The notes: generated by a model not told the origin, from the letters alone. A stretch of DNA of 20,017 nt from Chromera velia (GCA_018398765.1 JAHBMJ010002330.1:1-20017); one strand, 5' to 3'; positions 1-10,529 are shown, counted from the first letter of the stretch. Numbers and translations are program-made.

Positions 1-21
1 GCTCTGTTTCCTGGACAGGTT

Positions 22-582
22 GTGAGGGAAGGGGCAAAGCAGACGTATGACATTACTGCTGCTCGGTTGAGAGAGGGGGATGATGGTATGTTCCATCCTG
101 TTGAGCTTGAAAAGGTGAAACAGAAAGACATTGTGGAAAGATTTGAGATCTCTCCTAATGGTCGTCTTCCCCAGTCTGTTCTCGACAGACTAGCCGAGCA
201 GGCCTCTCCATCTCCTGATTCCTCAGACCCTCCTGTCCCTCCTGTCCCTGACAGTGAGATCCCTGTGGACGTCGATGTCGTTGCTGAGCAAGCTGCAGAG
301 GAAGCTGTGACTGCCGAGTTTGTTAGGTGGTCTGAGATATCAAAAAGTCAGAGGGAGAGACATGTGAGGGAGAGAAGGAAGAGAAGGAGAAAGTTGAAGG
401 AAGCCCGTATTGCAAAAGCGTTTGACAGCCACTTAGAGATCGCATGTGCATTGATGAAGGCTGAGAAGGCGCGAAAGCTGTTGCAGAGAGAGAATGATGC
501 AAAAGGTCACATCATTACCACTAAAGAAGAGGTAGCTCAGGGCTTGTTCAAAGAGTCTGATCGGAAAGAGCTTGCCAGGTAG
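22..582 (+). pseudogene. Copia pol linker between integrase and reverse transcriptase
   Basis: This is the low-complexity part of the polyprotein that joins integrase to reverse transcriptase. It is proline/serine/aspartate-rich in the middle (bases about 205-280) and strongly basic afterwards (bases about 345-420, rich in Arg, Lys and Glu). The end, with a KESDRKELAR stretch, resembles the conserved lead-in to copia RT, where an acidic/basic helix precedes a tryptophan. That tryptophan position may be the TAG at 580-582, a single G-to-A change from TGG. The frame is open to the left edge, so the true start is outside the window. Confidence 0.7.
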
Positions 583-1290
583 TGTTTGTGCTCTGTGTTT
601 GATCTCTCCTCTCAGACGTTGCAGACTGAGCAGGGAGTGAAAGCCATCTCTCTCCGTTGGGTTCGAACGTGGAAGCTGAAAGACAGAAAGCGAGTTGCCA
701 AGTCCTGTCTTATGGCAAGGGGATTTCAGGATTCGCGTCATTGGGGAATGTTGGAGACTTACTCTGGTACAGCAGACCCTAGCCTCGCCAGAGTTGCGTT
801 TCTGTGGGCAGTCTCTCATGGACTGCAGGCCGTCAAGATGGATGTCTCGACGGCATTTCTCCAGGCCCCCATAAAGGATGCTGTGTGGCTGCGTTTCCCT
901 TCCAACCTCCCTGTGGAGGTCTATCTGGAACTCTATGCGGGTGTGTTCGTTCACATCCAAAAGGCTATGTACGGCCTGAAGGATGCTCCAAAGGTGTACA
1001 CCTCCTACTTCAAGAAGAAGGTGCGTTCATTGGGGTAGATTGAGATCTCGGAATCTATTCTGGTCAGAAGAAATTGGAAGGGAGAGCCTGTTGCGTTGCT
1101 TGTTATGCATGTTGACGATCTTTTTCTGTTTTCTCCTTCTGTTGATGAAGATGTCAAGGGAATTTAGGGGTTGTTCGATATTGATAAGCCAGAAAGAATG
1201 GACAATGGAGAGTTACATCTGTACGTTGGCATGTCCATTCGTATGTGTCTAGGTGAGATGTTACTCGATCAGTCGAGTTATATTTAAGGG
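583..1290 (+). pseudogene. Copia reverse transcriptase domain, interrupted by stops
   Basis: The fold markers of the Ty1/copia RT family (RVT_2) are visible: a KSCLMARGFQD segment, the first catalytic aspartate in MDVSTAFLQAP (Asp codon 841-843), YGLKDAP at 970-990, and the catalytic pair in MHVDDLF (Asp codons 1114-1119). Downstream come the LYVGMSI and LLDQSSYI segments typical of the RT end. All share one frame, but TAG at 1036 and 1165 and TAA at 1285 interrupt it. The catalytic aspartates are intact and only nonsense changes are seen. Function in vivo is unlikely unless the stops are read through. Confidence 0.88.
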
Positions 1291-2034
1291 ATGTCTGAAG
1301 GTGTGAGTGAGAAAGCAAGAAAGCCGTTGACAGAGAAGGATCTTTTACTGCCTGAGGAGAAGGATGTGGATCTGTCTCTGCAGACTGAACAGCAGAAGAA
1401 TGTTGGTTGTTTGGGATGGGCGGTTAAGACCCAACCCTCTCTGTCCTTTCTCTTTTCTCACCTGTCTCGCTCGAACTCTCGTCCGTTCCGTTCGTCTGTT
1501 TTTGCGACAGAGAAGGCTTTCTGGTATGCCAGAGAGACTGCTCGTCCACTGCGTCTCTCTTCTGTCTCTTCTGTCCCCTGTCTATTAGTTTGGGGGGATG
1601 CGAGTTATGAGTTAGCAAAGAAGGAAGGGAGGTTGGGAATCGAGATGCAGTTGGTGGATGAAAGTGAGATCGCGAATCTTGAGAAGATAAACGAGGACAA
1701 TACCGTGTTTTGGCTCAGCAAGAAGCTGGCGAGAAAGCTGGGGTCAACGACTTCAGCTGAGTTGCTTGCCATGCATGATGCAGTCAAGTCCTCTTGGTCG
1801 GTCGCTCACTTAGTCAGAAAGTTGTGGGGAAAGATGCCTCCTGTTGTTGTTGTGACTGACTCGCAGCCGTTGATGTTTCAGTTGAGTAGCAAGCAGTGTA
1901 AGAACGAGCCTCGCATGCAAGGTGAGTTGGAGTATATGTTGGAGAACCTTGCGGAGTTAGAGGCGAAGGTGAAGTGGGTTCAGTCAGGTTCTATGCATGC
2001 AGACAGACAGACGAAGTTCCTTCGTTACAGTTGA
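1291..2034 (+). pseudogene. Copia RNase H domain
   Basis: RNase H would degrade the RNA strand of the RNA-DNA hybrid during reverse transcription. The acidic residues sit at the expected order: Asp in WGDASYE (1597-1599), Glu in TSAELLAMHDAV (1759-1761), Asp in VVVTDSQPL (1858-1860), and Asp in HADRQTK (2002-2004), which is the usual end of copia RNase H. The stretch is open for 247 codons and ends at TGA 2032-2034. Residues roughly 30-95, between the RT end and the RNase H core, are Ser/Arg-rich and poorly conserved. The ATG at 1291 is probably an internal codon of the polyprotein, not a real start. Confidence 0.85.
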
Positions 2035-2792
2035 GTGTTTCCGAGTTTTTTCTCTTTCAGTGTGTCTTCTCTGCTCACGTTTGCAGTTCAGACAAGGGGT
2101 GATCTATGAGAGAAAGTGCATGCGGGGCGGTGTGTCGAGGCGCGCTGGGCGGGCCGCGCGGACCTTTAGTGGCCCAGGGCCAAGGCCTGCATGCATGCGT
2201 CAAACTGAATGCGTCATTCTTTCAAATTATTCAGACTCGAATTGAGTGCATGCGCCAGGGATACTTGAGTCGGACTTGAATGTGAGCTCGTGTGATTGAA
2301 GGAAACTGTGAGTGCGATCAGTCTGTCAGTGGTTGAAAATGATAGGATGGCAGTTCAATCAGTCAGACACACACTGGTGCGCGGGCGTGGGTCGTGCGGT
2401 TTCTCATGTTGAAGCAGTGTCGTAATCGCTATCAATGCACTGCCGTCTCCAGTGAACATCTTGACTGTTGCTAGAAAATGGAGTCGAGAAGACTGAAGAA
2501 CTTTGCTGTCTGGTAGGTTCAGACTTTCCTGGTTGTTCTGTTCTGTTCAAGTTTATGTACTTGGCCGTTCCCTAGCTAAGTATATAGTGTACCGTCACAC
2601 ATGTGAGGCTCTCCGAAACCTACGTTATCTTGTCCTCAGAGTCTCTAGTAAACAAAAATCTATTCTCGTCTCTGTGCTTGCTGAGAAGGAAAACCAAGGC
2701 AAGCTTCTTCGTCTTGTGAGAGGAGTTTGAAACCGAGAGTGCATATATGATACTCCCTCTGCACCATACATGGTGGGAAATCATCATTATCA
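2035..2792. other. Non-coding stretch between the copia and LINE remnants
   Basis: No coding region with family resemblance is seen here. It would be the place for a 3' LTR of the copia element, but no LTR ends can be assigned from one side. It carries four GCATGC hexamers (2118, 2189, 2193 and 2248) and a GC-rich patch at 2120-2185. Short open frames at 1997-2245 and 2503-2730 look like chance. Confidence 0.5.
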
Positions 2793-2822
2793 ATACTTCA
2801 ATGCCTGGCCCAGTGTTACGTT

Positions 2823-3911
2823 TTCAATGGAGCCGCCGGCCGCAGTGTCAGTATTGAAGCACGCCTATGCAGTGCAGAGCGTGCAATGGGGGCGGTGATT
2901 GGTCTGGCTGCGAGTTTGTCTAGGTTGCCTCTCGGGGGAAAGATGCAGCTGCTGAAGGCGCCGTGCTGGGAGCCGGTAGCACTCTATAGCCTGGAGTGCT
3001 TTCCAATAAGACAGAGAGACTGGGAGGCGATTGACAACTTGCGGCTCTGGTTTGTTCGATGGGCGGCCCGACTTCCGGTCAGGAGTTTGCGTGTACCCTC
3101 TCTTTTGTCTGTTAATTTAATGTCTGCTCGCACACTCTTGTATGCTCGTTTTACTTCATTCTGGATTGCACTTAGCCGTTCGCATCTCCGTATTTCTCAG
3201 GCTCTTTTGAATTCATGGAAGGGACCAGCGGGGCAGAAGCAAAGACGAGCCGTCAATGGTCTGTTCAGATGGGCAAGCCTTAACTTTTTGACGTCTCTCC
3301 CTGTCTGGAGCTCAGAAAGACAGGCCCCGAAGGGGAATTTGTTTGTTTCTACTAAAATTAAGGATGCCTGGGGAATGGAATGCATGAAAAGGGGAGACAG
3401 GGAAGAAAGGGGCAACTTCCCCCTGTCTGCCTCTTTATCAGGACTACAGAGAGCTCTTCCGTCTTCTTTACGTTCTTCTCTATTTCTTTTGTCTTCAAAG
3501 AATGGCCCTAAGGTACGGATGTCCTGTTTGCCGAGAAGTGCCTTATATGAGAAGATTGAGCCACTCCTAAGGACATTGACACTAAATCGGAAGGGTCTAA
3601 CGGGGGGGGCCAACTCTCCAGGAGAGGTGTTTTGTCTGGCAGAGGGTTGTTCAAATGGAAGAAAAATTGATGATCTCTGGCACCGGCTTTCAGTATGCTC
3701 CAATTGGATAGAAGCAAGAAATAAACTAAACAAAGTGGTAGAGGGAAAGAAAGTGAAGCAAATGATTCAGAGAGAAGGAATTGAGGGATCGGATACAGCC
3801 GAAACAGAAGCGAGGAAGATGCTGCTTTTGGTTTTACAAGTCGATCCGTATGAAGCATGCAGAGCTGTTTGCGATCTTTGTCACTCACTGTGCACGCCTG
3901 TCTCTGTATGA
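2823..3911 (+). pseudogene. LINE reverse transcriptase, C-terminal part with CCHC knuckle
   Basis: In frame from about 2823, a segment with Arg, Leu and Lys spacing (ending GGKMQLLKAP) leads to ALYSLECFPIRQRDWEAI and LRLWFVRWAARLP. This resembles the region after the RT core in many LINEs, where lines of the form 'YGxExW...' and '...R...LP' recur. Near the end are Cys 3633, Cys 3648, His 3681 and Cys 3696, spaced C-X4-C-X10-H-X4-C, which fits the C-terminal zinc knuckle of LINE ORF2. The frame is open for more than 340 codons and ends at TGA 3909-3911. The ATG at 2886 is an internal codon. Family assignment within the LINEs is not possible by eye. Confidence 0.68.
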
Positions 3912-4100
3912 ACGCGACCTTTTCTTCTTCTGTTCGAGTCTTATATTACTACCTACAACGCGCATGCTGCTCGTGAGCTCACCAAGCGAGCACTTCAGGG
4001 GATCTCGCGCTTAGCTTTATCTCTAGAGTTGAGTGATTGACGATCTCTTACATGAATATGGGCTGCTGGGAGCACGGCTCCACTCTAGCAAAGCCAACTT

Positions 4101-4124
4101 CATTCATTCATTCATTCATTCATT
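4101..4124 (+). repeat. (CATT)6 microsatellite, LINE tail
   Basis: Six perfect CATT units follow the LINE 3' UTR. The same unit recurs at 15421-15541, in LMF1 intron 2 (about 8261-8276) and, in inverted orientation, at about 18331-18370. Confidence 0.85.
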
Positions 4125-4977
4125 ATATTTTCAACCGAGCTTAGCCTGCCGGTCGCGATTCTAGTGAGGTGCTTTAAATGGCTTTAAAAAATCAAAACGA
4201 CATATATGAATGTTTTGATCTAGGCTTTGATTGCATTCACAGATGGTTTCAAATCAATCTTTTATAGATAATGATCAACTCTATTAATGATTACCATCAT
4301 CCTTATACGCCATTGCCATCGGCCTATGAATAGACGTTTAACGTTCGGCAAGTCAATCAGTACAGACAAAGTATTAATGACTTAGATATTCATATATAGA
4401 TCATCATTACTACCAGTGATGATGATGATGATGATTGAGGGTTAAATCCTAGATCTAGCGATGCCAGATCCCAAGCCACTAACAAGGCTTTGAGGATAAC
4501 CCAGAACATACATTCATACGGGGGGCGATGAGGAAGCCTGCATGCCAATTGGATTGATTCGCCTTAAGGCACACCACATCTACGGAGGCACATGGAGACA
4601 TAAGCGCTCGGTACATGCACACACCACATTCATACATTAAATTCTGAATCAATCCGAAAAAAGAGTAGAGGCAAGGATGGATGAGAGGTGATGAGAGAAA
4701 AAACGGAGTTAATGACAGACTCTTTCGAAGATCTACACTGGCTTATGCCGCCCGAAGGCAAAGTAGCAACTCAATCGAAGCAATCAAAACCACAATTCAG
4801 TCACCAACTTGACAAGGGAAAAGGGAACCACAAAGGTTCAAGTTTATGCTCACAATGTGATCAGCTGGTTTTTATGAGGAAAAAGTAAAGAGAGAAGAAA
4901 ATTTGATAAAGACAAACACCTGGTCAATCAAGAGTTAGTACATACACCCAAACATACATACAAACACCAAAAGCGCA
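4125..4977. other. Non-coding stretch with a (GAT)6 microsatellite
   Basis: Moderately AT-rich DNA without a recognisable gene. It holds (GAT)6 at 4418-4435 and one GCATGC at 4540. A 66-codon open frame at 4688-4888 has no family resemblance and is probably chance. Confidence 0.5.
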
Positions 4978-5685
4978 TCACCAAAAGCCCAATCGACCCT
5001 GCGGCCATCTTACAAGGTACTCGCAGATCTCTTGATGTGCTTGGAAGACCGTGCTCTCCCATAACTTAGGAGTTCCGTCTCCATCTTTGACAATTAGACG
5101 AGTCATTCGTCCTGCTGGCCTAACGTTTGCATGAGCCGTGCAGCCGTATTGATTTGCCAGATAGTCCAGCATGGTAATTGCCGTCTCTTGCACGAGAAGC
5201 GGGGAAAGAGAAGAGCTGTCTCTTGTTGGGTTCAAAGAAAAAATGTCTTCTCCTTCAAAGGTTAGCTTCACAGGCTGGTTGCACAAGAAAACTACAGAAT
5301 TCTCACGACCAGCTTGCTCCTCCTTTGCCTTTTTCTTCTTTTTCTTCTTCTTCTTCTTCTTCTTCTTTCTTTTCTCTGTTGCATGGCTCTTCCCCTCTGG
5401 CTCTCCCTTCTCCAGACCCTCATATTCATTCTCTGATTCAACAATGTTTTCATCTGAGGGGGAAGCGGTGTTTGGAGGGGGACGAGCTTTGCAAGCGTCT
5501 GAGAGGGAAGGGGGGCTGGATTCTTTTGGAAGGAGACGAGAGCCGCAAGCGCTAGCGCAAGCGTCTGTAAGAGACGGCGAGGTGGAGTTGTTCGGGGGGG
5601 GACGAGTGCCGTAAGCGTCTGGTGAAGCTAGAGAGGCTTGTACAGAGGTGGGAGAAGCTCTTGTTTGTGGGCATGGAGGCGGCAA
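4978..5685 (-). CDS. Hypothetical protein with lysine tract and folded C-terminal part
   Basis: I do not recognise this protein. It reads 235 residues on the minus strand from an ATG at 5685. Residues 1-80 are Pro/Ser-rich and contain two or three degenerate copies of a unit ending in SLTDAC or SLSDAC. Residues 80-100 are acidic, and about 107-119 are an unbroken lysine tract encoded by a TTC/GAA microsatellite (5333-5366). Residues 128-235 look like a normal folded domain, with the motif LDYLANQYGCT and the ending QEICEYLVRWPQGRLGFW. The upstream frame runs into the 51-bp minisatellite, so the true start or an upstream exon is uncertain. A similar YLxNQYGxT motif occurs in the decayed frame at 19352-20017. 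Confidence 0.42.
   Translation of the reverse strand: MPPPCPQTRASPTSVQASLASPDAYGTRPPPNNSTSPSLTDACASACGSRLLPKESSPPSLSDACKARPPPNTASPSDENIVESENEYEGLEKGEPEGKSHATEKRKKKKKKKKKKKKKAKEEQAGRENSVVFLCNQPVKLTFEGEDIFSLNPTRDSSSLSPLLVQETAITMLDYLANQYGCTAHANVRPAGRMTRLIVKDGDGTPKLWESTVFQAHQEICEYLVRWPQGRLGFW
5333..5366 (+). repeat. (TTC)n microsatellite encoding a lysine tract on the minus strand
   Basis: A nearly pure TTC run; read on the minus strand it gives AAG/AAA lysine codons inside the 4978-5685 frame. Length changes by whole triplets would keep that frame. Confidence 0.85.
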
Positions 5686-6150
5686 GGCTTATGCAGAAGT
5701 AGGAGAGACTCCGGGGGGACCTGCTTGTAGGCACGGAGGCGGCAAGGCTTATGCGGAGGTGGGAGGCTCTGAGGCTTCTGCTCGTAGGCATGGAGGCGGC
5801 AAGGCTTGTGCGGAGGTGGAAGAGGCTTCTGCTTGCAGGCACGGAGGCGGGATGGCTTAAGCGGAGGTAGGAGAGGCTTCTGCTTGCAGGCACGGAGGTG
5901 GGACGGCTTGTGCGGAGGTGGGAGAAGCTTCTGCTTGCGGGCATGAAAGCGGGCCCCGGGGTGGCTTGTGCAGAGGTGGGAGAGGCTTTTGCTTGTCGGC
6001 ACGGTGGCGGGGTGGCTTGTGTAGAGGTGGAGGAGGCTTTTGCTTGTGGGCACGGTGGCGGGGTGGCTTATGCAGAGGTGGGGGACGCCTTTGTTTGCAA
6101 ACATGGAAGCGGAGAGGCTAGTGCGGAGGTACAAGAGGCTTTTACGTACG
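5640..6150. repeat. 51-bp minisatellite, about nine units
   Basis: Units begin with GGCA (AACA in the last) at 5670, 5730, 5787, 5838, 5889, 5940, 5998, 6049 and 6100. Spacings are 60, 57, 51, 51, 51, 58, 51 and 51. Each unit has GGCACGGAGGCGG followed by GGCTTRTGCRGAGGTGGGAG and a TTCTGCTTG segment. The plus strand is G-rich and the minus strand C-rich. The minus strand is largely open in all three frames, giving Pro/His/Lys-rich 17-residue repeats. The 58-bp unit is the only spacing that breaks the triplet phase. Confidence 0.9.
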
Positions 6151-7538
6151 GTGGGAAAGGGCGATTGCTACCAAAGCCACGCTGTACGGTAACTTTGACA
6201 GAGGGCTTCACTCAGGGTGGGTCATGGAGGAGAAAGACGGGAAGTGAAGCAGCTGCGTCTCGTTCTCGTTCTTCTTTCAAAATTTCCTCCCATCGAAGCC
6301 TTGAGTGCCTTTTCCCTCTTCTTGCTCTTCGTTTTCGCTTCTCCCCAGTCTCTGTGACGTTCTTCAGCCCATTCTGGTCCCCTTGGTCAGCGTCCTTCCG
6401 TGTGCAATTCTGTTCAAAAGGATAGAAACGCGATTCACATTCTGAGATTCTCTTAGCTTCAAATGCAATCTGTTGGATGAGAATTACTTATGCAGTGACA
6501 CTAAGTTCAGACTATAGAAGTTGCTATCATGTTTCATATTATTACTATATTGAAAGTTTGATATATGTTTTGATATTTTAAATGTTTCATACTACCGTTG
6601 ATACTGTGATTGAGGTTTTTGTTATGCATGCCGCGTCCCCATGTATGAGGGGCGGATCTAGCCGTTGATACTACTGTTAGTAAGCTGATTAGTAATTTTA
6701 ACATACTTTAATTAACTTAATCTAGTTATATGATTTTAGTAATTTAATGGTTTGCACTTCATAATACTTCATAGTTGCACTTCAGTTTCCAAATATAAAC
6801 GAGTGACTGGAATTCATAAAAACTAATAAAAACTATGTAAAAAAAATATAGTATTGAAGCTGAAACTATCGAAGCTAAATCTATAAACTCAATATACTCA
6901 TATATTAATCTATATAGAGCTGAATCATACTAAATGCTACCATTAAAACTAAACTGGTTGTTGAACGAGCAAAGGGACAAACTATCTCTTGTAGTTGTCT
7001 TTAAGCCGTCTCCTCAGGGATCGCAGGGACCATGTGTGGAACTAGATCAACCATGGGAAGGGCTACCCCCATGTAGCTTGACAAGCCGATCACAATCGTG
7101 ACAGACAATGTGAGACACCATTAATGATCCGACGATGCATCATCATATCCACCATCTTCGGAAGTTCGGATTAATTCGATGTTGAAAGTTTTGCCGTCTC
7201 TGTGGATACCTGTGAAATCAGTGCATGCATGTGGATTCATCCGTCTACGCGCATGCAGTCGATCGTGCATGAGTCGGCATCGCATCTTGCATCATCTTGC
7301 ACATTCTTGCACTGAGTCATCTGGAGTCATCCTCACACAGCAATTACACGAGATACAATCATCATCTTCGAGCACACCTTCAATTATTTTCAATCTTAAT
7401 TGAGCGCTCTCACTCATCTTCAACCGGTCACTGTATGCACTCATGCGAGAGTCAGAAGAATATTCCTAGGCAGGAGGCTGGTCGATAGTCGGGGAGTGAG
7501 GGAGACGCTCGGATACAGAAGAACAGATACACCCCACA
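6151..7538. other. Intergenic DNA with AT-rich core, upstream of LMF1
   Basis: From 6430 to about 6960 the DNA is strongly AT-rich and full of stops on both strands. From 6960 to 7538 composition returns towards balance. GCATGC occurs at 6626, 7223 and 7251; the last two lie about 300 bases upstream of the LMF1 start and may belong to its promoter. No gene is supported. A small direct-repeat structure at 6595-6672 is listed separately. Confidence 0.5.
6595..6672. repeat. 11-bp direct repeat flanking a 56-bp GC-richer hairpin segment
   Basis: CCGTTGATACT occurs at 6595-6605 and again at 6662-6672. Between them lies a 56-bp segment that is GC-richer than its surroundings and contains CCCC-ATGTATGA-GGGG with extra partial pairing (CCGC/CGG). 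The arrangement looks like a small insertion with a target duplication, or a deletion footprint. Confidence 0.55.
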
Positions 7539-10332
7539 ATGCAGATTCCCGACAAACACTTGCCGAGGCTGCGGCAGACATTTTGGCTGACCCGTATCGT
7601 CCTTCTCCGCTTCCTTGCCTTCATTTACCTGGTTGCCTTTCTGTGTGCCGCCTTCCAAAACAGGGGCCTCCTCGGACGAGACGGCCTTCTTCCTGCGTAT
7701 CTGGAAGTGGAGAGACGGAAGCCGGGACTTGAAAGCCTAGGGGGGGGCACTCTTTCTCTTTCCGTGATGTGGGAAAGGTTTAAAAGGTCGAACAACGCTC
7801 TTTTTCTCTGTGTGCTTTATTGCTTTTTCCCTGGGTGAATATATTTGGATCCCTTCGAGGAATAATCAGTGAGACTCAACCCCACAAGTTTATCCTTCCT
7901 TTGACAGGTCCACACTCATGAACCAATCTGGCCTTCCGTCTTTCCTGCTTTTTCCTTTTCTTTCGTATTTCGCTGAAAGTAGGTACGTGCGGAGGCCCAT
8001 CCAAAATCCTTTGCACGTACTGATTGTGTGGCCTTCCTGTTTGCCTGCCTTCAGGTTCCCTTGTCTTTTCCAGTTTCTTCCCGATGACATTGGCTTGACT
8101 GACAATCTGCTGGACGGGCCTGCCTGGGTTGGGGCCTTTCTCTCTGCTCTCGTCTTCTGGAAGGGCAGCGGTCACTGGACAGTCCTGCTCTCTCTTTGGG
8201 TGCTCTACCACACTCTGGTGAATGTGGGACAGAGGTGGTCGGTCAGTCGGTGGATTGAGTCATTCATTCATTCATGAATTGATCATTGCAGTCCTGTTGC
8301 TCCCTGGTTTATGCAGACTTCCTGTTCGCGTCTCTTTCTAGGGATCCGTATCCGCTGCCGCGCAGAATGTGCCTCTCTGTTTGTCTCCTGTTTGTCTTTT
8401 CCTTTGCTCTATGTCTGCCTTTTTCCCTTTTTATTTTTCGCTTGGTGCCTTCCTTTCTTCCTTTCTTCCTTTCTTCCTTTCTTCCTTTTTTCCTTTCTTC
8501 CTTTCTTCCTTCCTTCCTTCCTTCCTTTCTTCCTTCCCTCCTTCCTTCCTTCCTTCCTTCCTTCCTTCCGTCCTTCCTTCCTTCCGTCCTTCCTTCCTTC
8601 CTTCCGTCCTTCCTTCCTTCCTTCCTTCCTTCCTTCTTTCCTTCGTTTCCTCCCTTCTTGCTTGCTTGCTTGCTTCATTCCTTTCTTCCTTCAAGTGGGA
8701 GCCTTCAAGGACGAACATCCGTGGTCGCATGCTCCTGCAGGAGTGTCCGCGAGGAGAGTGCCAGAAGCAACGCGTCGATGGCGCTAGAATGAGAATGAAT
8801 GATCAGAAAAAGAATTAAGTGATTGACGCACGCATGCACTCTTTGTTTCTTTCTTTCCTTGGATCTGCAGGTACTCCTTTGGATGGGAGTCCCAACTTCT
8901 CGAGTCCGGATTTCTCGCCATTTTCCTCTCTAGTCCCTTCCTCTCTTCACGGACCCTCCTGGACTTCAGCCAGATGCCTTCTCTCTGGCCTCCTCTGCAG
9001 TCTGTCATTTGGGGCTACAGGTCTGTCTAGCTGTTTCAATCATGGTGGTTTCTTTCTCCCTTCTGCGAAAATAGAATAGAGAAGTTCGGCTGGAGAAAAT
9101 TACTCGGAGTGCCGTCCTTTCTCAAATAGAACAAAGGAAGGTTCCTTTACGGACTAGTCTGCCGCCTCCGATGCGTGATGCCGACCTTTTCAGTTCTGTA
9201 GTGCCCTGTTAGTCGCCTCGGTCCTTTCTGCTCTTTTTCTTTTGTTCTCACTTTGCTTTGCCTCTTTACTTCCGAATTTTTGTGCCCTTCCGCCCTCGCT
9301 ACAAGAAACATGAAGGAGTCCCCCCCACTCTATTGAAAAAAAAAGACGGTCTTGCTGAGTAGAGGAATCCTGCCCAATGCCAAGACAGCTCTGCTGAGTT
9401 GGCATGGTTTCTGTCGGTCAAAGAAGAACGACACTTGACAATCTCTGTGGATGTCCTGAGAACTTCCTGGCTGACACTCCGGTGAATAAAAGAAAAGAGA
9501 ATCAATCGCTGGATTCACCTTCAGAGAAAAGAGAGAGAAGACACTCCACAATTCTCCTCCCTGCATGCAGGTGGCTTCTGTTCCGCATCATGATCGGCGC
9601 GGGGTTGATCAAATTGAGGGGAGATCAGTCAGTCAGTCTGTTAGGCAGGCAAGCAAGCAAACAGGCAGGTGGGCAATCGGACGCGAAAGAACGCAATCGA
9701 GAAGACATGCAGGTACAGGGATGATCCATCTTGGTTTCTCTAGCTGTTCTTGTGACGCTACTTCCGAATCAGAAAACGGCACAAACTCCTCACTTCCCCT
9801 CGAGTCTGTTAGGGATGCCAATTCAAGCAATTCAAATCATTCCCATCCCAAAGGTATGTGCATGGTATGTGCGAATACGGATGGACGTGGCTGGAGGGAT
9901 CGACCCGCCCTTGTTTGAGCAGAAGGTTCACGCACAGCCGAAGACATGCAGGAGGATTCACGAAGGTTGTGCTCTCTTTGTGGCCCCCTTCGCTTGTCCC
10001 TCCCTCCCTCCCTTTCTGCAGGTGCTGGAGAGATTTAACGTGCATGAACTACCACTACGAGACACAGCCGAACCCCAACCCCCTCGCGTGGTTCTTCCAC
10101 AACAATCTGGAACAATTCCACTGGTTTGAGACCTTTACCAACCATGTGCGTGCGCCGGTTTTTTTTTGGAGGAGTTTAGAGTTCGATTTGATTCTCTCTG
10201 AGCCTTATTCGTCATCTCTGTACGCAAATCAAATGGGGCCCTCGCAGCTCAATTCGCTTCTTTTGCCTTCTTCTGACACTCTTGCAGGTTATCTGTCTCT
10301 CTCTCTCTCTCACACACACACACATACATACA

Positions 10333-10398
<66 letters not shown>

Positions 10399-10408
10399 AA
10401 ACTCAGAC

Positions 10409-10445
<37 letters not shown>

Positions 10446-10477
10446 AAACTCAGACAGACAGACAGACAGACAGAGAA

Positions 10478-10529
<52 letters not shown>

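Larger units (their letters stand above)
1..2034 (+). mobile_element. Ty1/copia LTR retrotransposon, 3' part of pol (decayed)
   Basis: The order is pol linker, reverse transcriptase, RNase H, which is the copia order; the integrase would lie left of the window. Frame 1 runs through the whole stretch without a frameshift but has stops at 580-582, 1036-1038, 1165-1167 and 1285-1287 before the terminal TGA at 2032-2034. I could not identify a 3' LTR or polypurine tract, because the 5' LTR needed for comparison is outside the window. The copy is not expected to make an intact polyprotein. Confidence 0.88.
2793..4124 (+). mobile_element. 5'-truncated LINE (non-LTR retrotransposon) with ATTC tail
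   Basis: The stretch holds the last part of a LINE RT protein (2823-3911), about 190 bases of 3' UTR, and a tail of six CATT units at 4101-4124. Loss of the 5' end and a simple-repeat tail are the usual outcome of target-primed reverse transcription. The endonuclease and the RT core with its catalytic aspartates are missing, so the copy cannot move on its own. The left boundary is approximate and I could not identify a target-site duplication. Confidence 0.68.

Noticed and set aside
1..2034. Reassigned TAG/TAA codons to explain the in-frame stops of the copia frame
   Set aside because: LMF1 and the other gene models end at TAG or TAA where the families end, so these act as stops here.
3197..3888. 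Minus-strand open frames of 178 and 126 codons
   Set aside because: They are shadows of the LINE RT frame, which has family motifs and the CCHC knuckle.
4688..4888. 66-codon plus-strand open frame
   Set aside because: Lysine/glutamine-rich, no recognisable domain, no neighbouring exon; probably chance.
5640..6150. CRISPR-like array
   Set aside because: The whole 51-bp unit repeats, with no unique spacers, and the DNA is eukaryotic.
5648..6425. Gly-rich plus-strand open frames across the minisatellite
   Set aside because: The repeat lacks stops on both strands, and no non-repeat domain supports the plus-strand reading.
7771..7780. Alternative LMF1 exon 1 donor GTGGGA or GTTTAA
   Set aside because: Both are in phase but would remove part or all of WERFKR, which aligns with the family's W-E-x-F block; the donor at 7787 keeps it.
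8286..8818. Several long overlapping open frames on both strands (Phe/Leu/Pro/Ser or Lys/Glu/Gly/Arg repeats)
   Set aside because: They are translations of the TTCC/TTTC microsatellite inside LMF1 intron 2.
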